Shown piece by piece: positions 34,131-43,374 of a stretch of 64,000 bases of DNA. The first letter of the stretch is position 1; each line of letters starts with the position of its first letter. The DNA is from Pedobacter caeni (GTDB taxonomy: Bacteria > Bacteroidota > Bacteroidia > Sphingobacteriales > Sphingobacteriaceae): the NCBI RefSeq assembly GCF_900129215.1, contig NZ_FQUQ01000001.1, positions 1,116,001-1,180,000 on the forward strand, written 5' to 3'. The notes beneath the pieces are model-generated. The model saw only the letters and a list, made by a program, of their open reading frames with translations, had not been told where the DNA came from and made no database searches. The translations under genes were made by a program, and so were the position numbers.

Positions 34131-34577
34131 TTACTTTACAGGGATAGAAAATTCAACAGTTTCCGGAGGAAGACATTGAGAATCGTCGCAAACCATATAC
34201 TCTAAAGTCCCCTTAACTGTAGCTGCTGCTCCGGTTAATTTGATTTTCTGCTGGAAGATTACTGAATTCTCAAAATAACCTACATTCATATCGAAAGCTT
34301 TTTCGAACTTAACGATGGGTTTTGGTTCTATTGCTTTACCATTCAGCTTATAAGTCTTTGCAGGTGTAAATTTGAAAGATGTTTTTACAGGACCTCCATC
34401 AGGAATATTTTGTGAATACAAATGCCATCCTTCTTCGATGCTCGCCTTAAGGTATAATGTGGCTTCAGTTTTAGATGTTTTTTTAGCGGCATAACTCCAT
34501 TTTACAGGTTTTAGAATCTGGCTGCTCGCGGTCATACTGAAGAATAGTCCGACAGCAAATAAGAATAGGTTTTTCAT
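34131..34577 (-). CDS. DsbD alpha-like periplasmic domain protein
   Basis: A 148-residue secreted protein, signal peptide ending SSQ. It matches the N-terminal domain of DsbD, with KASIEEGWHLYSQNIPDGGP and the redox pair in VCDDSQCLPPETVEF. It should receive electrons from the DsbD thioredoxin domain and pass them to periplasmic partners. The split into two adjacent genes is common in Bacteroidota. Confidence 0.85.
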   Translation of the reverse strand: MKNLFLFAVGLFFSMTASSQILKPVKWSYAAKKTSKTEATLYLKASIEEGWHLYSQNIPDGGPVKTSFKFTPAKTYKLNGKAIEPKPIVKFEKAFDMNVGYFENSVIFQQKIKLTGAAATVKGTLEYMVCDDSQCLPPETVEFSIPVK

Positions 34578-34614
34578 GTTGTTGTTTTTTTATGTGTTAG
34601 CAAACTTAAATATT

Positions 34615-34628
34615 ACCATAGCTATGGT
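34615..34628. promoter_or_regulatory. 14-base perfect palindrome
   Basis: ACCATAGCTATGGT lies between the FecR gene stop and the DsbD-alpha gene start. It may be an operator for the redox genes; no other copy was seen in the window. Confidence 0.35.
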
Positions 34629-34655
34629 GGTTATCTTTATTAACTTAAAGTTGTT

Positions 34656-35876
34656 TTATTTTATATTTTGTTCATGATAAGGCATCACAATAATTTTATT
34701 CCCTTCTACTTTAAACTGAATGGATTTTGTCAGTTCCATGATCCGGAGTACCTGTGATAAATTTTTCATCCTCGATACTTGTCCGCCAAAACGGATATTG
34801 CTCACATCTCCCCTATATTCTACCTCTATATTATACCATCTTGAAAACTGACGCATAATGCTATATATGCTTTCATCATTAAACCAAAATAAACCTTGTT
34901 TCCAATCAATCACCGCACTGGCATCCACCTGACTTACCTTTATGTCTGTTACGACCTCTGACTGATCTCCCGGTTTAAGGATCGCAGATTTACTGGAAGG
35001 AAGTGTCACTTTTACGCTTCCCTCAATTAAAGTGGTCCTTACACCATGTTCATCGTCGTAAGCATTGATGTTGAAATGAGTTCCAAGCACTTCAACTTCC
35101 TGTTGCTGCGTCTTCACCCTGAAAGGCATTTGTTTGTTTTTCGCCACTTCGAAGTAAGCTTCACCAGTCAATTCTACTTTTCTTTCCCTACCTGTAAATG
35201 CGGATGGATATTTCAGTGAAGAAGCTGCATTTAACCAGACCATGGTTCCATCAGGAAGTGCGATGCGGTATTGTCCGCCTTTAGGGGTCGCAATGGTATT
35301 ATAGCCTACTTTTACATGGCTTAATCCCTGTCTAAGGGTATACAACAACCTTCCGTCTGCGGTTTTGGTAATCTGTACACCGGACTCCTTAGCAATCTCT
35401 CCATTGGCCACATCATCCAGCGTAATATGCGAACCGTCTGAAAGGGTAAGTACCGCCTTATTGCCACCAGGCTTAATGTATTCTCCTTTTTGTCCGGCAA
35501 ACTCAAGCGGAAGCACGGACTTATTGTATTTTGAATTCAGGTAATAAGCGCCAAACGCCAGCGAAATGAATACCATTGCTGCTGCAGCCCATCTCGCGTA
35601 AGGACGAAATCCGATGACCTCACTTTCTTCCTCTTCAGTTTGCAGTTTAATGCGTTCATAAACCATATCCAGTTCTTCTTTTCCTGCAGTAACCTGGGAA
35701 ACATCATCAGCGGCATGAAGCACATCATCTGTGGACAAATCTTCTGTAAAAAGACTTTCCAGTTGATCACGGTACTGTGAATCATGCAATAGCGCTATCA
35801 GCTGTTGCTTTTCAGCTACAGTTAAGGTTCCTGAATGGTACCCTGCTAAAAGTGATTTGAATCTTTCTGGTGTCAT
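34656..35876 (-). CDS. FecR-family anti-sigma factor
   Basis: A 406-residue protein with an N-terminal cytosolic anti-sigma region, one membrane helix near 95-110 (ARWAAAAMVFISLAFGAYYL), the FecR domain (NTIATPKGGQYRIALPDGTMVWLNAASSL) and a C-terminal STN-like region (IYSIMRQFSRWYNIEVEY). It normally senses a TonB-dependent receptor and controls the ECF sigma factor, whose gene is 56 bases upstream. No receptor gene follows here. Confidence 0.9.
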   Translation of the reverse strand: MTPERFKSLLAGYHSGTLTVAEKQQLIALLHDSQYRDQLESLFTEDLSTDDVLHAADDVSQVTAGKEELDMVYERIKLQTEEEESEVIGFRPYARWAAAAMVFISLAFGAYYLNSKYNKSVLPLEFAGQKGEYIKPGGNKAVLTLSDGSHITLDDVANGEIAKESGVQITKTADGRLLYTLRQGLSHVKVGYNTIATPKGGQYRIALPDGTMVWLNAASSLKYPSAFTGRERKVELTGEAYFEVAKNKQMPFRVKTQQQEVEVLGTHFNINAYDDEHGVRTTLIEGSVKVTLPSSKSAILKPGDQSEVVTDIKVSQVDASAVIDWKQGLFWFNDESIYSIMRQFSRWYNIEVEYRGDVSNIRFGGQVSRMKNLSQVLRIMELTKSIQFKVEGNKIIVMPYHEQNIK

Positions 35877-35932
35877 TACATTTATATAGACAGTTCAAAG
35901 GAAAAGTTGTGGGGGTATGATTTGTATTTTTT

Positions 35933-36532
35933 TTAATTATTTCTGGAAAATAGCCATAACAGTAACATATAGTGGTAATTGTGTTCCAGAAAACTGCGGA
36001 GATTCTTCAGGGCTTTGCTCATGTGTTCCCGGACCACATCATAGGAAATGTGTAACTGATCTGCAATCTGTTTATGGCTCAGGCCTTCTTCCCTGCTCAG
36101 CTTATAGATTTGCTGCTGACGTGGGGAAAGGCTGTCTACTCCTTTTTTAATGAGTTGTTCCAGTTCCCGAAAATCAATATCTGTACCGGTTGAGCGTTCA
36201 GCTGAGGACGGCTCTTCTGCATGAAATGCTTCCAGGGGTTCCATTGGAATCTCCTTCTGAAGTTCATTGATGAGCTGATTTCTGGAAACGGTAGTCAGCC
36301 AGGCAGGAAAACTTTTCAGGTAAGGCAATTGCGCGCTGTTGTTCCAGACTTTCACAAAGATCTCCTGTACTGCATCCTGAGCGAGAAAGGGGGATTTAAG
36401 GTATTTCATGCCCATAGCATACACCTTACCCGCATACTTATCGTACAACAGGTTAAACGCGGATTCATTGCCCCCTGCAACTTCTTCCAGCAATTCTTGT
36501 TCGGTATAACCTTCGGGTCTATTAAATAACAC
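35933..36532 (-). CDS. ECF sigma-70 factor
   Basis: A 199-residue sigma factor with region 2 (AFNLLYDKYAGKVYAMGMKYL, DAVQEIFVKVW) and region 4 (LSPRQQQIYKLSREEGLSHKQIADQLHISYDVVREHMSKAL). It starts at GTG 36532. It pairs with the FecR gene. The leader directly before the start codon can fold into a 10-base hairpin. Confidence 0.9.
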   Translation of the reverse strand: MLFNRPEGYTEQELLEEVAGGNESAFNLLYDKYAGKVYAMGMKYLKSPFLAQDAVQEIFVKVWNNSAQLPYLKSFPAWLTTVSRNQLINELQKEIPMEPLEAFHAEEPSSAERSTGTDIDFRELEQLIKKGVDSLSPRQQQIYKLSREEGLSHKQIADQLHISYDVVREHMSKALKNLRSFLEHNYHYMLLLWLFSRNN

Positions 36533-36560
36533 GGCCTTTATAAAAGATCATATAAAGGCC
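36533..36560 (-). promoter_or_regulatory. Hairpin directly before the ECF sigma start codon
   Basis: GGCCTTTATA at 36533-36542 and TATAAAGGCC at 36551-36560 are perfect inverted arms with an 8-base loop. The stem touches the GTG start codon and would block ribosome entry, if it is in the mRNA. Confidence 0.5.
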
Positions 36561-36631
36561 AATGTTAAATAATTAAAACTTTAATTTTATCATTCTGCGA
36601 TGTAAAATTTTACCAGACATCGCAATGCGGA

Positions 36632-38041
36632 CTAAATTCCGCCTCCCAGAGAACGGTAAAGTTCTACTGAAGCATTTAATTGTGCTGTTTTTATGCTGGC
36701 AAGCTCCAACTCACTTTGAAGAGAATTGCTTTGTGCAGTGATCACCTCCAGGTAATTTGCCATTCCGTTTTTAAACAGGAGGTTGGCATTTTTTACCGCT
36801 TGCTGTAAAGTGCTGACCCTGGTTTGGGCAATGGTATATTGCTGTTTCAGTTTTTCAATTTTTACCAGTTCATCAGAGACTTCTCCTACCGCAACCAATA
36901 CCGATTGTCTGAATTGAATCACTGTTTTTTCGCGCTCGATCTTTGCCGTTTCATATTGAGTTCTCAACTGTTTACGCTGAAAAATCGGTTGGGTAAGCCC
37001 TCCTGCCACTGTTCCAAATAAAGAAGCCGGAATATTGAACCAGTTACTTGCTTTAAAGGAGTTGAGGCCGGCACTTGCAGTAATGCTCAATGATGGATAT
37101 AAACTGGCTTTGGCAATACCTACCTGAGCATTGGAAATATTTAAAGAAAGTTCAGCACTTCTCACATCCGGTCTTCTGCCTACCATAGCAGATGGAAAAC
37201 CTGAGGAAAGCTGTTCAGGGAAAGCAATCTTGTTCAGGCTTGCTGTTCTGCTGACTGAACCAGGCAACTGACCTGCTAAAATGCGTATGGCATTTTCCTG
37301 AATGCTGATGTTTTGCTCCAGTTCAGGGATCAGCTGTGCGGCAACCAATTGTTGTGCCTGTGCCTGCTGAATGGCCAGTGAAGTTACCTGTCCGGCATCA
37401 AACTGCATGTTGATGATCCTTAAAGTACTATCGCTTAATGCCAGGTTCCTTTTTGCAACGCCCATTTGTTCATCCATCATTAACAAACGATAATACCCCT
37501 GAGCTACATTGGCAATCAGTCTGGTTTGAATTGCTTTTTTTGCTTCTGCGGTTTGCAGGTAAGTAGCCAATGCAGCTTGTTTCTGACTTCTGATTTTACC
37601 CCAGATGTCTGCTTCCCAGCTCAGGCCAAGATTCGCATTGTAATCTTCCACATGTGTGGTCTTCAAAAACTGGCTGGTACTCAAGCCATTCAAACTGTTA
37701 TCCGAAGGACGGTTGCTATTGGCCGTAATGTTAAGGTTCAGTTGCGGAATATTTCCCAATTTGGATTGTTTGAACAACAAATCGGCAGATTCCATGTTTT
37801 TCAGGGCAATTTGCAGGTCGTAATTTCTTAACAGCGCCGTATCCAGTAAATTCTGAAGGGTCGCATCTGTAAAAAACTGTTTGACCGTAAGGCCCGCAAT
37901 GCTGGTTGAATCCGCAGAAGGGGCATTCCTGAAATTTTCAGGAATGCTGGCTTTAGGGATTACCACATCTTTTGAAACTTTACAGCCGGCAAGTAATGCG
38001 AGGATTACGATAGGTGCAAGTCTGTTTATATATGTTTTCAT
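36632..38041 (-). CDS. TolC-like outer-membrane efflux lipoprotein (NodT family)
   Basis: A 469-residue protein. It starts at MKTYINRLAPIVILALLAGC, a lipoprotein signal with Cys as the lipidation site. Two OEP repeats follow with typical motifs (LLDTALLRNYDLQIALKNME, VGRRPDVRSAELSLNISNAQVG, QLNASVELYRSLGGGI). It forms the outer channel of the tripartite pump encoded just upstream. The ATG at 38041 is preferred because the lipobox then sits correctly. Confidence 0.9.
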   Translation of the reverse strand: MKTYINRLAPIVILALLAGCKVSKDVVIPKASIPENFRNAPSADSTSIAGLTVKQFFTDATLQNLLDTALLRNYDLQIALKNMESADLLFKQSKLGNIPQLNLNITANSNRPSDNSLNGLSTSQFLKTTHVEDYNANLGLSWEADIWGKIRSQKQAALATYLQTAEAKKAIQTRLIANVAQGYYRLLMMDEQMGVAKRNLALSDSTLRIINMQFDAGQVTSLAIQQAQAQQLVAAQLIPELEQNISIQENAIRILAGQLPGSVSRTASLNKIAFPEQLSSGFPSAMVGRRPDVRSAELSLNISNAQVGIAKASLYPSLSITASAGLNSFKASNWFNIPASLFGTVAGGLTQPIFQRKQLRTQYETAKIEREKTVIQFRQSVLVAVGEVSDELVKIEKLKQQYTIAQTRVSTLQQAVKNANLLFKNGMANYLEVITAQSNSLQSELELASIKTAQLNASVELYRSLGGGI

Positions 38042-38108
38042 TAGTATATATGAGTTATCGTTAATGAAACCTGCAAAACGCATATGCAGGTTTCATGAAT
38101 TCAATAGA

Positions 38109-41100
38109 TTAAGAATAGATGATATTGGCTTCTGGATTTACAGTCACCCCATGACCGATTTCTTCTACTACCGGAGGTTTACCGCTTACTTTTTCCTGAA
38201 GGTACTGGAAGATCACAAACAATACCGGAATGATGAACAAGCCAAGTATTACTCCCGAGATCATCCCTCCTGCTGCACCAATACTAATCGAGTGGTTACC
38301 CAGGGCTGATGGTCCTGTTGCGGTCATCATCGGAATCAATCCTACGATAAAGGCAAGTGAGGTCATGATGATTGGGCGCAAACGCAATTTCGCAGCTTCC
38401 AAAGCAGCAGCAATCAGGGTTTTTCCGGCTTTCCTTCGTTGTACCGCATATTCCACGATCAGAATCGCATTTTTTGCCAGCAAACCGATCAGCATGACCA
38501 GTGCTACCTGTACATAAATGTTGTTTTCAATTCCGGTCAGGCCAATGGCCACAAACACACCGAATACACCTGCAGGGATGGAAAGTACCACTGCTAAAGG
38601 CAGGATATAACTTTCGTACTGTGCAGATAACAGGAAGTAAACAAACACAAGACATAAAATAAAGATCACCGTTGACTGTCCGCCTGAAGAGATCTCCTCT
38701 TTCGTTAAACCTGAGAATTCAAAGGAATAACCTGAAGGAAGGTGTTTCTGAGCCACTTCTTCTACCGCTTTAATCGCATCACCGGAACTGAATCCCGGTT
38801 TGGCAATGGCGTTTACCCCAATCGAATTGAAGAGGTTGTACCTCGAAGCGGTTTCAGCACCATAAACCCTTGATAAAGTAGCTACCGTACTGATCGGAAC
38901 CATTTCGCCCTGTTTGTTTTTAACATATACGGCATCCATTGCAGAAGCGTCAGAACGGTCGGCGATATCTGCCTGCACCATCACCCTGTAATATTTACCA
39001 AAACGATTAAAATCTGAAGCCTGTGCACTTCCAAAATACGCCTGCATCGTTTGCAGGATGTCTTTGGTATTGATACCCAGTTGTTCTGCTTTTTCATCGT
39101 CAATTTTCAGTTCCAACTGAGGATAATCTGCTTTAAAGGTGGTAAAAGCAACGGCAATTTCTTTACGTTTCATCAATTCCCCAATGAAATTATAGGCGAT
39201 TCCGCTGAATTTATCCAGTTTACCACCACTTTTATCCTGTAATACCAGATCCAGACCATCCACATTACTGAAACCCGGAACGGTAGGGAAAGTGAAGACA
39301 AAGAAGTTGGCCCCTTTTACGGTAGAGAGTTTGCCTCTGATGTCGTTCATGATGTCGTTGATTCCTTTCAATTTACCACGTTCTTCAGTAGGCTTCAACA
39401 ATACGAAAGCTACCCCGGCCGAAGGGCTGGTACTTTGGGTCATGATGTTAAAACCGGAAAGGACGTTTAACAAACGGTTAGATTCCAGAGGCATCAGGAT
39501 TTTTTCTGCTTCTTTCAATGCTTCGGTGGTACGTTCCAGAGAAGCACCGGCAGGCATAGATAAAGCGATGGCGATAAAGCCCTGATCTTCCGAAGGAATA
39601 AATCCTGTAGGTGTTTTTTTCACCATCCAGATGGTAGAAAGGGTGATCAGAATTAAACCTGCAATACCTACCCATTTGAAGCGGATCAGGAACCTCAGAC
39701 TACCAATGTATTTGTTGGTCAGACTGTTGAAACCTGTATTGAAGCCAATAAAGAAACGTTGTTTAAAGGATTTCTTTTCTGCTACCCCATTTTGATGTTC
39801 ATGTGGGTTTTTAAGGAACAAGGCACATAAAGCCGGACTTAAAGTAAGGGCGTTTACGGCAGAGATCACAATGGCAATCGCCAGGGTGAAAGCAAACTGT
39901 CTGTAGAATACCCCTGTTGAACCTTCCATGAAACCTACCGGTAAGAATACCGCCGACATGACTAAGGTAATGGAGATGATTGCTCCGGTAATCTCCTGCA
40001 TCGCAGAAGCTGTGGCTTCTTTTGGAGGTAAATTATGGTGTTCCATTTTAGCATGCACCGCCTCGACCACCACAATGGCATCATCGACCACAATACCAAT
40101 TGCTAAAACAAGTGCAAATAAAGTCAGCAGGTTGATGGAGAATCCGAACAGCTGCATGAAGAAGAACGTTCCTATGATCGCTACCGGTACCGCAATTGCC
40201 GGAATCAGGGTAGAACGGAAATCCTGAAGGAAAATAAACACGACAATAAACACGAGAATAAATGCCTCGATCAAAGTGTGTTTTACCTGATCTATGGATT
40301 GATCCAGGGATACTTTAGTACTGTACAGTACATCATATTTTACCCCTTTAGGGAAATCTTTCTCTGCTTTTTTCATGAAATCCTGGATTTTGATCTGGAT
40401 CTCATTGGCATTGGAACCGGCAAGTTGCAGGATACCTACATCAATCCCTGGTTTTCCATTGATACGGGTTAAACTTCCGTAGGTATAAGCACCAAATTCA
40501 ACTCTTGCTACGTCTTTAAGTCTTAAGATCGAGCCATCCGCGTTGGAACGGATCACCATGTTCTCATAGTCCTTAGGCTGATTCAGTTTACCTTTATATT
40601 TGATCACATATTCAAAAGCATTCTTACTGCTTTCCCCGAATTTTCCGGGAGCAGCTTCTACGTTTTTGTTTTGAATGGCAGCCATTACTTCATTAGGCAT
40701 CAGGTTGTAACTGGCCATTTGTGCCGGATTTAACCAAACCCTCATCGAGTAATCTTTGTTTCCACCGAAGATGCTGGCAGAACCTACACCAGGAATCCTT
40801 TTGATTTCCGGAATAAGGTTGATCTGCGCATAATTGGCAAGGAAGGTCTGGTCGTAATCCGATTCTTTATCGGTATACATGTCCAGTACCATGATCAGAC
40901 TGTTCTGTTGTTTGGCAGTGGTTACCCCAGCCTGCACCACCTCCGCAGGGAGCTGACTTGTGGCTTGGGCAACCCTGTTCTGTACGTTTACAGCAGCCTG
41001 ATCCGGATCGGTTCCCAGCTTAAAGTAAACGGTTATGGCTAATGATCCGTCGTTACTTGCAGTAGAGCTCATGTAACTCATGCCTTCTACCCCATTGATG

Positions 41101-41303
41101 GATTCTTCCAGTGAAGGTGCTACGGAACGCAGTACCGTTTCCGCATTCGCACCCGGATATAGTGCCATTACCTGAACGGCCGGCGGCGCAATATCAGGGA
41201 ATTGTTGTAGTGGTAATTTGGAAAGTCCGAGAACCCCGAAGATCACTAATAGTATAGAGATCACGGTTGCAAGGACCGGTCTTTGTATGAATATCTTAAA
41301 CAT
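38109..41303 (-). CDS. RND multidrug efflux permease (HAE1, AcrB-like)
   Basis: A 1064-residue inner-membrane pump of normal length. It starts MFKIFIQRPVLATVISILLVI and has two sets of six helices with two large periplasmic loops. The proton-relay Asp pair is in VLAIGIVVDDAIVVVEAVHAK and a second copy region LLAKNAILIVEYAVQRRKAG is present. It uses the proton gradient to expel drugs or metabolites. It lies eight bases after the adaptor gene and 67 bases before the channel gene. Confidence 0.93.
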   Translation of the reverse strand: MFKIFIQRPVLATVISILLVIFGVLGLSKLPLQQFPDIAPPAVQVMALYPGANAETVLRSVAPSLEESINGVEGMSYMSSTASNDGSLAITVYFKLGTDPDQAAVNVQNRVAQATSQLPAEVVQAGVTTAKQQNSLIMVLDMYTDKESDYDQTFLANYAQINLIPEIKRIPGVGSASIFGGNKDYSMRVWLNPAQMASYNLMPNEVMAAIQNKNVEAAPGKFGESSKNAFEYVIKYKGKLNQPKDYENMVIRSNADGSILRLKDVARVEFGAYTYGSLTRINGKPGIDVGILQLAGSNANEIQIKIQDFMKKAEKDFPKGVKYDVLYSTKVSLDQSIDQVKHTLIEAFILVFIVVFIFLQDFRSTLIPAIAVPVAIIGTFFFMQLFGFSINLLTLFALVLAIGIVVDDAIVVVEAVHAKMEHHNLPPKEATASAMQEITGAIISITLVMSAVFLPVGFMEGSTGVFYRQFAFTLAIAIVISAVNALTLSPALCALFLKNPHEHQNGVAEKKSFKQRFFIGFNTGFNSLTNKYIGSLRFLIRFKWVGIAGLILITLSTIWMVKKTPTGFIPSEDQGFIAIALSMPAGASLERTTEALKEAEKILMPLESNRLLNVLSGFNIMTQSTSPSAGVAFVLLKPTEERGKLKGINDIMNDIRGKLSTVKGANFFVFTFPTVPGFSNVDGLDLVLQDKSGGKLDKFSGIAYNFIGELMKRKEIAVAFTTFKADYPQLELKIDDEKAEQLGINTKDILQTMQAYFGSAQASDFNRFGKYYRVMVQADIADRSDASAMDAVYVKNKQGEMVPISTVATLSRVYGAETASRYNLFNSIGVNAIAKPGFSSGDAIKAVEEVAQKHLPSGYSFEFSGLTKEEISSGGQSTVIFILCLVFVYFLLSAQYESYILPLAVVLSIPAGVFGVFVAIGLTGIENNIYVQVALVMLIGLLAKNAILIVEYAVQRRKAGKTLIAAALEAAKLRLRPIIMTSLAFIVGLIPMMTATGPSALGNHSISIGAAGGMISGVILGLFIIPVLFVIFQYLQEKVSGKPPVVEEIGHGVTVNPEANIIYS

Positions 41304-41311
41304 GACTGGTT

Positions 41312-42454
41312 TTAATTAGCGGCAATTTTTAATGTTTTTTCTTCTTTAGCTGTTTCAGGAGTGATGGCATCGCCGTCTTTCAGAATTTCCATTCCTTTTG
41401 ACACAATTCTGTCGCCCGACTGTAAGCCCTCTTTGATCAGGTAATTTGTACCGCTGGTACCAATTACTTTAATCGGTTGTTTAGCTACCTTGTTGTCTTT
41501 ACCTACAGCGTATACAAATATTTTATCCTGTACTTCTACGGTGGCCGACTGAGGTACCATCATGGCATCCTGGTGTTGCAGGCTCAACCTTACTTTACCT
41601 GTATTTCCTGATCTCAACAGACCTGAAGCATTTGGAAAGCTGGCCCTTAAGGTAATCGAACCAGTGGTTTTGTCGAACTGTCCGTCGATCATATCAATTT
41701 TACCTTTTTGGCTGTAAGTGCCATTGTCTGATAAAACCAATTCTACCGGAGGCAGGTTCTTCAGGTTTCCAGCTGTTGTTGCTGAAGGATATTTCTCTTT
41801 GAATCCGATGAAATCTGCTTCGCCTAAAGAAAAATATACGTGTACTTCGTGTACGTCAGACAGGTTGGTCAATGGTAAAGCATCTGATGGAGACACCAGG
41901 CTTCCTTGTTTTTTAGGTAAACGGCCAATGTATCCGCTTACCGGAGCTTTGATCAGGGTATAACCTAAATTGATCTGTGCGGTACCCACACTAGCTTTTG
42001 CCTGAGCAACAGTAGCAACAGCAATCTGTAGTGCTGTTTTTGCTGTTTTTAACTGGATGTCTGACACTACTTTATTTTGAACCAGAGGAACCAGTTTATC
42101 GACTTCAAGCTGTGCATTCAGTACAGCGGCTTCGGCAGCACGCTGATTTGCTTTGGCATTGTTCAATTGTTCCAGGAATGGCATTGCATTGATTTTGAAT
42201 AAAGGTTGTCCTGCTTTAACAAGTGCACCTTCATTTACCAATACCTGCTCTAAGGCACCAGCTACCTGAGGACGAATTTCCAGATCTATAGCACCCTGTA
42301 CTGAAGCAGGATATTCCTGATAAGTGGTCTCTGCGCTTTTGCTGATGGATATTACGGGTAATGATGGTGCCGGAGGGGTACCGGCAACCTGAGCTGATTC
42401 GCTGGAACAGCCAAGGAGAAATATAGCGGTGGAAAGTAAAATTAATGTTTTCAT
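41312..42454 (-). CDS. RND efflux periplasmic adaptor lipoprotein
   Basis: A 380-residue membrane-fusion protein starting MKTLILLSTAIFLLGC, a lipoprotein signal. A biotinyl-lipoyl domain (IRPQVAGALEQVLVNEGALVKAGQPLF), an alpha hairpin, and a beta barrel (GYIGRLPKKQGSLV) follow. A longer open frame exists upstream, but a palindromic operator sits at 42471-42483 inside it, which supports the ATG at 42454. First gene of the efflux operon. Confidence 0.9.
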   Translation of the reverse strand: MKTLILLSTAIFLLGCSSESAQVAGTPPAPSLPVISISKSAETTYQEYPASVQGAIDLEIRPQVAGALEQVLVNEGALVKAGQPLFKINAMPFLEQLNNAKANQRAAEAAVLNAQLEVDKLVPLVQNKVVSDIQLKTAKTALQIAVATVAQAKASVGTAQINLGYTLIKAPVSGYIGRLPKKQGSLVSPSDALPLTNLSDVHEVHVYFSLGEADFIGFKEKYPSATTAGNLKNLPPVELVLSDNGTYSQKGKIDMIDGQFDKTTGSITLRASFPNASGLLRSGNTGKVRLSLQHQDAMMVPQSATVEVQDKIFVYAVGKDNKVAKQPIKVIGTSGTNYLIKEGLQSGDRIVSKGMEILKDGDAITPETAKEEKTLKIAAN

Positions 42455-42470
42455 AACGTTAGTAGATTGT

Positions 42471-42483
42471 TTAACAGTGTTAA
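42471..42483. promoter_or_regulatory. TetR operator copy 1 (TTAACAGTGTTAA)
   Basis: Palindrome TTAACA-G-TGTTAA, 17 bases before the adaptor ATG. Like the two other copies in the locus. Confidence 0.7.
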
Positions 42484-42555
42484 GTGATTGCGGGGACTTC
42501 GGATAATATTTCATGATATGTTTGATTTAAAGAGGGTGTAACGTGGGTAAGTAAT

Positions 42556-42568
42556 TTAACAGCGTTAA
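42556..42568. promoter_or_regulatory. TetR operator copy 2 (TTAACAGCGTTAA)
   Basis: Same 13-base pattern with one change, between the TetR gene and the adaptor gene. Confidence 0.7.
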
Positions 42569-42620
42569 GTAACTGTTAATAAAAAAACGGATTATGATTA
42601 AAACCCGTTGCCAAATGATT

Positions 42621-43220
42621 TTAATCGTTGATGTACTTTATAATTCCTTTGAGTGCGTCACGTAGTATATGTTGATTTGTTTCATTGTCGGTGCCCTTTC
42701 TTACAAAGTTGATCGAGATCAGGCCGTGTACTACAGACCAGAAGGTGAAGTACTTTCTACAGACCAGATCATCGTTGATCGGATTGGCCGTCATGAGTTC
42801 CTTAATGGTATCACAAATGATGTTTGTGGTTCCCTCCGCTTCCGGAAAGGCTTTCATAACCTCGCAACAGTTCATATCTACGCCATACATGAGCTGATAC
42901 AATTCTTTGTATTTAAAGGCAAAATTCCAATAGGCCAGCCACATTCCTTCCAATTGATCTGCCGGAAGCTGGTACTTGCCTTTTGCTGCTTTTAATTCCT
43001 GCAATAAGATGATGTATCCTTTTCTTGTAAGTTCCAGAAGAATCCCCTCTTTATTAGCAAAATACTCGTAAATGATTGGTGCAGTATATTCGATCTTGTC
43101 TGCAATCTTTCTCATACTGAGCGATTGCCATCCATCTTCCTTTACGATTTCCAGAGCTGCATCTAGTATATTGAGTCTTGTTTCCTCTTTCAACCTCTGT
43201 ATGCGTTCTTTACTTCCCAT
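42621..43220 (-). CDS. TetR/AcrR-family repressor of the RND operon
   Basis: A 199-residue regulator with an N-terminal helix-turn-helix (ILDAALEIVKEDGWQSLSMRKIADKIEYTAPIIYEYF) and a C-terminal ligand-binding domain. It is the first gene upstream of the efflux operon on the same strand. Three TTAACAnnGTTAA palindromes flank it: one before its own start and two before the adaptor gene, so it likely represses both itself and the pump. The inducer is unknown. Confidence 0.9.
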   Translation of the reverse strand: MGSKERIQRLKEETRLNILDAALEIVKEDGWQSLSMRKIADKIEYTAPIIYEYFANKEGILLELTRKGYIILLQELKAAKGKYQLPADQLEGMWLAYWNFAFKYKELYQLMYGVDMNCCEVMKAFPEAEGTTNIICDTIKELMTANPINDDLVCRKYFTFWSVVHGLISINFVRKGTDNETNQHILRDALKGIIKYIND

Positions 43221-43250
43221 TCTTTTAGAAAATTAAATAGTGTAAATAAT

Positions 43251-43263
43251 TTAACACCGTTAA
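43251..43263. promoter_or_regulatory. TetR operator copy 3 (TTAACACCGTTAA)
   Basis: Third copy, 30 bases before the TetR start codon, suited to autoregulation. Confidence 0.7.
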
Positions 43264-43319
43264 GCAAATGTACAGCGGCTTTTGAATATTAATATCATCA
43301 CTTTGTCAAATACAAAGAG

Positions 43320-43349
43320 AAAGGCCTTTAAGTATACTTAAAGGCCTTT
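43320..43349. terminator. 30-base perfect palindrome, probable terminator
   Basis: The sequence from 43320 to 43349 is a perfect palindrome centred on AAGTATACTT with AAAGGCC arms. It lies 25 bases after the stop codon of the 449-residue protein gene on the minus strand and is followed by a pyrimidine-rich stretch. Confidence 0.75.
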
Positions 43350-43374
43350 TCTAAAGTAAATATTTTACTGTATT

